From positions 1-6,364 of the forward strand of contig JAFWEA010000250.1 in the NCBI GenBank assembly GCA_017543005.1: 6,364 nt of DNA, read 5' to 3'. The stretch comes from Solobacterium sp. (GTDB taxonomy: Bacteria > Bacillota_I > Bacilli_A > Erysipelotrichales > Erysipelotrichaceae). The notes beneath the pieces are model-generated. The model worked only from the letters and a program-made list of their open reading frames with translations, was not told the origin of the DNA and made no database searches. The stretch's first letter is position 1. Each line of letters opens with the position of its first letter. This document shows, one piece after another, positions 1-5,715 of the stretch. Position numbers and translations under genes: made by a program.

Positions 1-501
1 CAGCCAGCCGTAGTTCAATGCCGGCTGCGAGGCAAAGAAGTTCAGCATATAAGCCCCGCCCCGTTCCTTCATGCCGGAAATATACGGATGGCCGGCAATC
101 CCGGCAAACGGATGGTCCGTCCACACATAGCGGCCCCAGTACTCATTCGGTTCGGCCCTGCAGGAGGCCTGAAACCAGGCATGGGTGTCCGAGGTGTGAC
201 CCGGCACCAGATCCAGCAGCACCCGGATCCCGCGCTCATGCGCGGCGGCAAACAGCCGGATCAGATCCGCTTCCGTGCCATAGCGCGGCGCGACTTTTTT
301 ATAGTCGCGGATATCATAGCCGCCGTCTAGGAACGGTGAGTCAAAAACCGGATTCAGCCACAGGGCATTGCAGCCAAGATCCCGGACATAGTCCAGGCCG
401 GCAATAATACCGTTCAGATCCCCGATGCCGTCGCCGTTTGTATCCTTGAACGAGGGCGGATAAATCTCATAGAAAACTGCATCTTTCAGCCACTCAGGCA
501 T
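1..501 (-). CDS. Cytoplasmic GH13 alpha-glycosidase, N-terminal part (cut by left window edge)
   Basis: The first 167 residues of a GH13 enzyme are present; the rest lies beyond the left edge. The N terminus (MPEWLKDAVFYEIYPPSF) enters the TIM barrel directly with no signal peptide, so the protein should act in the cytoplasm, probably on imported maltodextrins. Visible landmarks are the calcium-loop motif NGDGIGDLNG (residues 22-31), the strand ALWLNPVF (46-53), GYDIRDY (61-67), region I as DLVPGH (97-102) and a region-V-like QPALN (159-163). Region I normally reads DxVxNH, so Asn is replaced by Gly here, and QPDLN has Asp replaced by Ala. The nucleophile Asp, acid/base Glu and third Asp lie outside the window, so activity cannot be judged. 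The ATG at 501 is chosen because GGAGG at 509-513 sits 7 nt upstream; an in-frame ATG at 507 is too close to it. It starts 2 nt after the amylase stop. Alpha-glucosidase, amylase and transferase are all possible. Confidence 0.88.
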   Translation of the reverse strand, partial: MPEWLKDAVFYEIYPPSFKDTNGDGIGDLNGIIAGLDYVRDLGCNALWLNPVFDSPFLDGGYDIRDYKKVAPRYGTEADLIRLFAAAHERGIRVLLDLVPGHTSDTHAWFQASCRAEPNEYWGRYVWTDHPFAGIAGHPYISGMKERGGAYMLNFFASQPALNYGWL

Positions 502-503
502 AT

Positions 504-2117
504 TCATTCCTCCAGTGCGAAGACCGCAATGCTGTAACCCGGCATATGCAGTATACTGCTCTTCAGTGTGATTGCTTCGGTTGAAGTGTTCAGCACGGCT
601 GCCGGTTCCGGCAGATCTCCGGCTACGGCAACATCTTCCGCCGATGCCGAAAGATTCATGACGATCAGCACCGGGGAAAGACCCTCGCCGGTCCGTCGGA
701 AGGCCGCAATGGTATCGGAGCACAGCGTTTCATCTGCCTCGGTGCGGCCGCGGGCAATTGCCGGAAAGCTGCGGCGCACCCGGATCACTTCCTTGAACCA
801 CCGGTAAATCGAGAGGTCATCCTGCATCTGTTCCGCCAGCAAAGGAAACTTCATTTCCACCTCATCAGAGCCGGCCGGGGGTTCACAGACAGCCGGGTCA
901 TCGTCACCCCAGAACATCGGCTGCCGTTTGTTTTCATCTTTCCCGGAACCCTTCATGCCGATCTCTTCGCCATAATAGACAAATGCATTGCCGCTCATGA
1001 ACAGATTCAGGGCATATGCCATCTTGATCTTCGGCCCGTCATCAGCCGCGTAGTAACCGGCACTTCTGGCCATATCATGGTTGGTGTAGAACGGGGCATC
1101 GATATAGTCCGGATTGGCCTGTGTATAGGTATCCTCATACAGTTCGAGACCTTTGACATAGGCTGCCGCCGTCACATCCCCGGTGATTACCCGGTAGATG
1201 ATCCCATCCACATTGCCGAACGGGAAATCAAACAGCGAATCGATGCCGCTTTCATACAGGGCGGCTATGCTCTTGCGGTCGGTCCAGGCTTCTCCGACCA
1301 GATAACTGTCCGGATCGAGGGATGTGCAGGTTTCCTTCAGCCAGCGCAGGAATTCCCGGTTGGCCTCCGGATTGCCCGTATAGTACGAAGTCACGGCATC
1401 CAGCCGGAAGCCGTCAGCCCCGTGATCCAGCCAGTAGGCCAGCACATAGAAGATTTCGTTCCGCACACCTGGATCATCCAGATTCAGATCCGGCATCTCC
1501 GACCAGAAGCGGGCTTCATAGTACCAGCCGCTCTCCCCCAGCGGGGCATAGCCGTCCTGTGCTTCCCGGCTGAAGTGATAAAACGGCATATAGGGACAGT
1601 TCCCGGCATTTTCCACAGCCGTTGTCTGCAGACATTCTGAAGCCTGCACAAACCACGGATAGGCCGAGGAGGTATGATTCAGTGGCAGGTCCAGCAGCAC
1701 CCGGATGCCGCGCTCATGGCAGGCTTCCACCAGGGCTTCAAAGTCCTCCATTGTGCCGAAAGCCGGGTCAATCGAGAAGTAATCCTTCGCATCATATTTG
1801 TGATAGGTATCCGAAGGAAAGATCGGCGTCAGCCAGATCTGATCAAAACCGGTATCGGCGATATAGTCCAGTTTGTTCCGGATGCCGTTGAGATCCCCGA
1901 TCCCATCACCGTCGGAATCGCTGAAGGAACCGACAAAGATCTCATAGGTCGTCCGGTAATCATCTGCCGTTTCCGCCATAACAAGTTCCTGGTTATAGCT
2001 GATCATCTGCACATCAGAAACAGCAGACCCTCGCAGGTCTGCCGTCCGCAGCACTCCCCAGCTGACCAGAACAGCCAGCAGGAGAATGATGATGATATTT
2101 CTTGTTTTCCGGCTCAT
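504..2117 (-). CDS. Exported, membrane-anchored GH13 alpha-amylase
   Basis: This 537-residue GH13 enzyme probably hydrolyses alpha-1,4 bonds of starch or glycogen outside the cell membrane. A basic N terminus (MSRKTR) precedes a hydrophobic helix at about residues 8-22. No lipobox and no clear AxA cleavage site follow, so it reads as a signal anchor. The barrel starts near 58, with a calcium loop DSDGDGIGD (67-75). The conserved regions are complete: I DLPLNH (143-148), V MPDLN (208-212), II GFRLDAV with Arg238 and nucleophile Asp240, III GEAW with acid/base Glu276, and IV YTNHD with His347 and Asp348. Residues from about 450 to the end form the beta-rich C domain. In the published scheme, MPDLN in region V marks the group intermediate between oligo-1,6-glucosidases and neopullulanases (GH13_36-like). 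The ATG overlaps the malG stop by 4 nt (ATGA) and has only a weak AAGGG right in front of it, so translation is probably coupled to malG. Neopullulanase-type activity is an alternative. Confidence 0.93.
   Translation of the reverse strand: MSRKTRNIIIILLLAVLVSWGVLRTADLRGSAVSDVQMISYNQELVMAETADDYRTTYEIFVGSFSDSDGDGIGDLNGIRNKLDYIADTGFDQIWLTPIFPSDTYHKYDAKDYFSIDPAFGTMEDFEALVEACHERGIRVLLDLPLNHTSSAYPWFVQASECLQTTAVENAGNCPYMPFYHFSREAQDGYAPLGESGWYYEARFWSEMPDLNLDDPGVRNEIFYVLAYWLDHGADGFRLDAVTSYYTGNPEANREFLRWLKETCTSLDPDSYLVGEAWTDRKSIAALYESGIDSLFDFPFGNVDGIIYRVITGDVTAAAYVKGLELYEDTYTQANPDYIDAPFYTNHDMARSAGYYAADDGPKIKMAYALNLFMSGNAFVYYGEEIGMKGSGKDENKRQPMFWGDDDPAVCEPPAGSDEVEMKFPLLAEQMQDDLSIYRWFKEVIRVRRSFPAIARGRTEADETLCSDTIAAFRRTGEGLSPVLIVMNLSASAEDVAVAGDLPEPAAVLNTSTEAITLKSSILHMPGYSIAVFALEE
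509..513 (-). promoter_or_regulatory. Ribosome binding site of the second GH13 gene
   Basis: GGAGG lies inside the final amylase codons (Glu-Glu) and 7 nt before the ATG at 501. It decides that start over the in-frame ATG at 507, which would leave only 1 nt of spacing. Confidence 0.75.
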
Positions 2118-2986
2118 CCCTTGACTGCCCCGGACATGCCTTCAACATAGAAGCGCTGCATGTAGAGGAACAGGGCCGCAATCGGAATCGAGATCAGCAC
2201 AGCCCCGGCCGCAAAGCAGGTATACCACTGATAGATATACTCTTTCTGCAGCATGTTCCAAAGACCGATGGCTACGGTAAACTGATCCGCATTGGCCCGG
2301 CAGATCACCTTGGCAAAGATGAAGTCCACCCATGGCGCAATAAACGAAGTCATGACGGTATAGATAACAATCGGCTTGGCCAGCGGCATGGTGATCCTTG
2401 TAAAGACCTGCCACTGGGTTGCTCCGTCAATCATCGCCGCCTCATCAATGGAACGCGGAATGGTGTCAAAGTAACCCTTGGCAATCTGAAAGCCCAGACC
2501 CGTGCAGGCTGAATAGACAATGATCAGACCGATCCGGATAGCCGAGCCTTCCGTCAGGCCCATGGCTTTCAGGATAAAGTACTGCGCCACCATGGTCATG
2601 AAGCCCGGGAACAGCCCCAGAATCATCGCCAGATTCATGTACGGCTTGCGGAACTTGAAGCGCATCCGGCTCAGTGAATAGGCCACCGAGAGGACAAAGA
2701 ACGTACTGAAGAAGCAGCAGCACACGGCAATAATCAGCGTGTTCTTGAACATCTTCGGGAAATTCAGCACATTCCGGTCCGTCAGCAGCTTGACATAGTT
2801 GTTTACGGTATAGGCCTTGGGCAGGAAGGTGTTCGTGTAAGCCCCCGGTTCAGCCCGGAAACTGGTCAGGATGATCCAGAAAATGGGCAGGACCCAGATG
2901 ATGGCCAGGACCGCCAGCAGGACATGCACAAGGATATTGACGAGCCGCCGGCGGGGATCCATTCTGTTTCTCTTTGTCTCTGTCAT
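2114..2986 (-). CDS. malG: Maltodextrin ABC transporter permease, MalG/MalD type
   Basis: This 290-residue inner permease subunit pairs with the MalF-type protein to form the membrane channel for maltodextrins. A basic N terminus (KRNR, PRRR) leads into a first membrane helix at about 16-41, and further hydrophobic segments follow at about 83-105, 117-139, 150-168, 204-224 and 255-275, giving the usual six. The EAA loop that docks onto the ATPase is intact: E182-A183-A184, G188, then ITMP at 198-201. The end YVEGMSGAVKG is typical of MalG proteins, and the length is normal. Two starts are possible: GTG at 2989, or ATG at 2986, which shares a base with the malF stop (TGATG). GAGGAGG at 2997-3003 serves either, 7 or 10 nt away; ATG is preferred for the codon and the coupling geometry. 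The gene overlaps malF by 1 nt and the amylase gene by 4 nt. The substrate is inferred from the neighbours. Confidence 0.94.
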   Translation of the reverse strand: MTETKRNRMDPRRRLVNILVHVLLAVLAIIWVLPIFWIILTSFRAEPGAYTNTFLPKAYTVNNYVKLLTDRNVLNFPKMFKNTLIIAVCCCFFSTFFVLSVAYSLSRMRFKFRKPYMNLAMILGLFPGFMTMVAQYFILKAMGLTEGSAIRIGLIIVYSACTGLGFQIAKGYFDTIPRSIDEAAMIDGATQWQVFTRITMPLAKPIVIYTVMTSFIAPWVDFIFAKVICRANADQFTVAIGLWNMLQKEYIYQWYTCFAAGAVLISIPIAALFLYMQRFYVEGMSGAVKG

Positions 2987-4332
2987 CACATGAACGCCTC
3001 CTCATTCTTATACGAGCTGGAATTGCGGTACGTGACCAGCGTAATGATCGTCAGGATAATGAAAGTCAGAATACCGATGACGGCACCGAGGTTGTAGTAC
3101 TGCTGATCAATGGTCAGCTTGTACAGCCAGGTGACAAGCAGGTCTGTCTGACCGGCCGTATCGCCGACATAGGTCGGGCCGCCGCCGGACAGCAGATAAA
3201 TGACGTTGAAGTTATTGATATTGCCGACAAAACTCGTAATCAGGTACGGGGTTGTGACAAACAGCATGTACGGCAGCGTGATCCGGAAGAAAATCGTTAC
3301 CGGTCCGGCCCCGTCCATCCTCGCTGCCTCATACAGTTCAGCCGGGATATTCTGCAGAATGCCGGTTACCTGCAGCATGGTATACGGAATACCGACCCAC
3401 AGGTTGATGACAATGATTGTCACCCGGGCCCACATGGCATTGGTCCAGAACGGCAGCGGCGAAGAAATCCAGCCAAGATTCTGCAGAAGCACATTCACGG
3501 CCCCGGATGGCTGCAGCATGATGTTCATGATCATCAGCGTCACAAACTGCGGCACCGCAATGGACAAAACGAAGCAGAAGCGCCAGAAGCCCTTGGCTTT
3601 CGTGTCCTTCCGGTTGATGATCATGGCCAGGATCATGCCCAGGATATAGTTCAGGAACGTCGCAAATATTGCCCATACGATCGTCCACTGCAGAACATGC
3701 CAGAACTGCCGGCCGATATTGCCGTTCATGTTCAGAACCCGCTGGAACTGGGTCAGACCATTCCAGTCAAACAGCATCAGATGCTCGCCTTCCTTGGAAT
3801 AGGTCGTAAAGGCCATCGAGATCATGTAGACCAGCGGCACGATATTGAAAATCAGGATACCAAGGCACGGCAGCGTCATCAGGGTGATGTGCAGGTTCTG
3901 ATCCAGCAGGCCCCGGATATCTTCCCGCAGGTTCGGCACATGTTCGTTCCGTTCCAGCTTTTTCTGCAGCGCATAGGAATGCTTCAGCTGCAAATACCAG
4001 AGCACCAGGATTGCCGCAATGACAAAGCAGGTGACGACTCCGGCCAGCAGGAGCTGCTGGGAATTGTCCCCGGTCGTATACTCGTAAATCTGTTTGGCTT
4101 CATTCCATACCTTGCCCTGGGCTTCGGTTCCCAGTGACGGCAGCATGCCCAGGGAATGCAGACCCTTCTGCAGCATGTAAAAGATAAATGCACACTGGCA
4201 GGCCAGAACCGCCAGGCCCTTGACAATCTGCTTATGCCCGAGAAGACCAACACCCATGACAATGGCTGACAGCCTGGTAAACAGGTCACCGTGTTTCAGG
4301 GCATCCCCTATCCTGTACTGTCTGTTATCCAT
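2986..4332 (-). CDS. malF: Maltodextrin ABC transporter permease, MalF/MalC type
   Basis: This 448-residue permease is the larger membrane subunit of the importer. Hydrophobic segments at about 36-54, 94-114, 150-173, 212-237, 252-273, 302-320, 352-370 and 415-433 suggest eight helices. The two extra N-terminal helices flank an extracytoplasmic loop (about 55-93, with SLGT and GDNS) and are followed by a charged cytoplasmic stretch (about 115-148), as I recall for Gram-positive MalC proteins. The EAA loop is intact: E335-A336-A337, G341 and ITLP at 351-354. LLSGGGP (380-386) is another familiar permease motif. The start is ATG at 4332 because a near-perfect GGAGGTGA (4337-4344) lies just upstream. 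An in-frame extension to 4407 would have to read through the hairpin and is rejected. The large periplasmic P2 loop of E. coli MalF is absent. The gene lies 87 nt after malE and overlaps malG by one base. Confidence 0.94.
   Translation of the reverse strand: MDNRQYRIGDALKHGDLFTRLSAIVMGVGLLGHKQIVKGLAVLACQCAFIFYMLQKGLHSLGMLPSLGTEAQGKVWNEAKQIYEYTTGDNSQQLLLAGVVTCFVIAAILVLWYLQLKHSYALQKKLERNEHVPNLREDIRGLLDQNLHITLMTLPCLGILIFNIVPLVYMISMAFTTYSKEGEHLMLFDWNGLTQFQRVLNMNGNIGRQFWHVLQWTIVWAIFATFLNYILGMILAMIINRKDTKAKGFWRFCFVLSIAVPQFVTLMIMNIMLQPSGAVNVLLQNLGWISSPLPFWTNAMWARVTIIVINLWVGIPYTMLQVTGILQNIPAELYEAARMDGAGPVTIFFRITLPYMLFVTTPYLITSFVGNINNFNVIYLLSGGGPTYVGDTAGQTDLLVTWLYKLTIDQQYYNLGAVIGILTFIILTIITLVTYRNSSSYKNEEAFM
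2997..3003 (-). promoter_or_regulatory. Ribosome binding site of malG inside the malF 3' end
   Basis: GAGGAGG lies within the last malF codons, 7 nt before the GTG at 2989 and 10 nt before the ATG at 2986. With the TGATG overlap, it supports coupled translation of the two permeases, as expected for subunits needed 1:1. Confidence 0.75.
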
Positions 4333-4336
4333 CAGA

Positions 4337-4344
4337 TCACCTCC
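4337..4344 (-). promoter_or_regulatory. Strong ribosome binding site of malF (decides the start)
   Basis: GGAGGTGA is an almost complete anti-16S match. The GGAGG core ends 7 nt before the ATG at 4330-4332. It fixes the malF start there and rules out the longer open frame that begins at 4407. Confidence 0.85.
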
Positions 4345-4366
4345 AGAAATCAGTGTGAAGCGGTGA

Positions 4367-4397
4367 TGCCGCAGCCGGACAGAGCCCGGCTGCGGCA
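4367..4397. other. Perfect 12-bp GC hairpin between malE and malF
   Basis: The arms 4367-4378 (TGCCGCAGCCGG) and 4386-4397 (CCGGCTGCGGCA) are exact reverse complements around a 7-nt loop. Ten of the 12 pairs are G-C. On the + strand the stem is followed by one G and six Ts (4399-4404), the shape of an intrinsic terminator. On the coding (minus) strand the six As come before the stem and no T run follows, so it should not terminate the operon efficiently. In the sense mRNA it more likely acts as a 3' stabiliser of the malE message, a processing site or a partial attenuator. The structure is seen directly; the role is inferred. Confidence 0.75.
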
Positions 4398-4419
4398 GTT
4401 TTTTCAATTGAGAATGAGA

Positions 4420-5661
4420 TTACTGCACAGCTGCAGTGTTCATGGTTTCATTCATTGCTTCGGTCTTTTCAGCCGCATTGTCATGTGTGACTGTACCGGC
4501 AACGAGTTCTTCACCCATAGACTGGGCAGGTGTCCAGTAGTTGCCCATATCCGCCTGCAGCGGCTGGACGATGGAAGCGAAGTCCATGGTGTCCATCTGG
4601 GCCTTGGCCAGCAGGTCGTCACCGACATTGATGGCGACATCGGTCGGGATGATCTTGCGCAGGTCATAGTGATCCTGCTGAGCACTTGTGCCGCCCAGGT
4701 AAGCAGCCAGGGCAACCGCGATTTCCGGATGTTCCGCATACAGCTTGGTCTGCGGGTTGACACCGATCGCCTTCGAACCGGCGAACGCCTTCATCTGCTT
4801 CAGCTCACCGTTGAGGGTGAAGGACGGAGCAGCCGCAACGCCCAGGTTGTCACCATAGGCATCCAGGGCCTTCTGATAATCCCATGTGCCGGAGAAGAAC
4901 GCCGCGACACCGGTTGTGGTGGACACATCACCATTGACGAAATTCGGGTTGGCAGCCAGATCAACGAGGTAATCTGTTACGGCAGCAGCCTTGTCACCGC
5001 TGAAGTCAATGCCGGCAGCCGCATCGCTGCCGTCAGCGCCGAACAGGGTGCAGCCGTTGCCGACATAGAAGGCTGCGATATACCAGGAGTTGGACAGCGG
5101 GAATGCAACCTTGCCCTTGGCCAGCATGGCATCAAGAGACTTGACATCTTCATCAGAGAAGACACTCTTGTCATAGTACATGAACCATGTGTTGGCAGTG
5201 AACGGCACGCCGTAGACACCGCCGTCATAAACGACTGTATTGACGGTTGTGGCACTGTTGTTTGCCTTGATGGCATCCACGGTGCCGCCGCCGAGTTCGG
5301 CAATGGCCCCGGCCTTCAGCAGGTCCGGAATCTGGTCATTGGCAAACATGTAGACATCCGCAGCCTTGGACGGGTCAGTCGTTACATTGGTCTTGGCATC
5401 GCCTTCCGAGCAGACACCGTAGACAAATGTGATGTCCCATTCTTCGTGTTCAGCCGCGAACTTTTCGCATTCAGTCTGCAGCCACTTGCCGTTGTCATCA
5501 GACTGGTCTTCCTGCGGTCCCCAGACGGTTACGGTGACAGCAGCCTTGCCGTCGTCAGCCGGCTTGGCAGCGCTGTCGTCTTCTTTCTTGGAGCAGCCTG
5601 TCAGCATGGTCATGCCGAGCAGAACAGCAACTCCTGTCGTGAATAACTTTTTACTGTTCAT
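4420..5661 (-). CDS. malE: Maltodextrin-binding lipoprotein of the ABC importer (MalE/MalX type)
   Basis: This 413-residue extracellular solute-binding protein (family 1) captures maltodextrins and delivers them to MalFG. The signal peptide MNSKK plus a hydrophobic core ends in the lipobox L20-T21-G22-C23, so SPase II cleavage and lipid anchoring at Cys23 are expected. An acidic and basic flexible linker follows (24-41). Family hallmarks are VTVWG (43-48), GVYGVPF (148-154), FFSGTWDY (255-262), which matches the ligand-contacting Trp segment, and a late aromatic pair Tyr375-Trp376 in NYWTPAQ. These aromatics suit stacking on glucose rings. Length and fold order are normal. The start is ATG at 5661 with AGGAGG at 5670-5675, 8 nt upstream. 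It lies 54 nt after the ATPase gene and 87 nt before malF. A different oligosaccharide ligand is possible, but amylase neighbours favour maltodextrin. Three further cysteines (65, 84, 204) are present. Confidence 0.92.
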   Translation of the reverse strand: MNSKKLFTTGVAVLLGMTMLTGCSKKEDDSAAKPADDGKAAVTVTVWGPQEDQSDDNGKWLQTECEKFAAEHEEWDITFVYGVCSEGDAKTNVTTDPSKAADVYMFANDQIPDLLKAGAIAELGGGTVDAIKANNSATTVNTVVYDGGVYGVPFTANTWFMYYDKSVFSDEDVKSLDAMLAKGKVAFPLSNSWYIAAFYVGNGCTLFGADGSDAAAGIDFSGDKAAAVTDYLVDLAANPNFVNGDVSTTTGVAAFFSGTWDYQKALDAYGDNLGVAAAPSFTLNGELKQMKAFAGSKAIGVNPQTKLYAEHPEIAVALAAYLGGTSAQQDHYDLRKIIPTDVAINVGDDLLAKAQMDTMDFASIVQPLQADMGNYWTPAQSMGEELVAGTVTHDNAAEKTEAMNETMNTAAVQ

Positions 5662-5715
5662 ACTTCTTTCCTCCTAAAACAGTTGTATGTTCACCGGCAA
5701 TAGCCGGATAGAACC
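5662..5715 (-). promoter_or_regulatory. ATPase-malE intercistronic gap with malE ribosome binding site
   Basis: This 54-nt gap carries AGGAGG (5670-5675), 8 nt before the malE ATG, and a small inverted repeat CCGGC/GCCGG (5694-5707) with a 4-nt loop. No T run follows the repeat and no promoter pair is recognisable, so the ATPase and malE are probably on one transcript. Confidence 0.6.

Larger units (their letters stand above)
4333..4419 (-). promoter_or_regulatory. malE-malF intercistronic region
   Basis: This 87-nt gap is the longest non-coding stretch in the window. In the sense direction it reads: malE stop, a short AT-rich run (CAATTGAAAAAAC), a GC-rich hairpin, about 30 nt of spacer, then the malF Shine-Dalgarno site. 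It is the natural place to separate high binding-protein expression from low permease expression. TTGAAA is present, but I see no matching -10 box at the right distance, so an internal promoter is not supported. Confidence 0.6.

Noticed and set aside
1077..2150. Open frames of up to 187 codons on the + strand, antisense to the amylase
   Set aside because: They overlap a complete GH13 enzyme with all catalytic motifs and have no family features or ribosome binding sites of their own.
2974..4137. 387-codon open frame on the + strand, antisense to malF
   Set aside because: The peptide is rich in Gln, His, Arg and Asp with no domain, as expected for the complement of a membrane protein gene. The sense frame has clear permease motifs.
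4333..4407. 25-residue N-terminal extension of malF
   Set aside because: It would be translated through the 12-bp hairpin, whereas the ATG at 4332 has a near-perfect Shine-Dalgarno site at ideal spacing.
4386..4410. Possible internal promoter (TTGAAA) before malF
   Set aside because: No acceptable -10 sequence lies 16-18 nt downstream; that stretch is the GC-rich hairpin.
4291..5646. 451-codon open frame on the + strand, antisense to malE
   Set aside because: It mirrors the malE gene, begins with GTG without a convincing Shine-Dalgarno site, encodes no recognisable motif and crosses the hairpin/T-tract terminator shape. Avoidance of TTA, CTA and TCA codons in the sense gene explains the lack of stops.
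5694..5707. Short hairpin CCGGC-AATA-GCCGG before malE as a terminator
   Set aside because: The stem has only five pairs and no T run follows on either strand.
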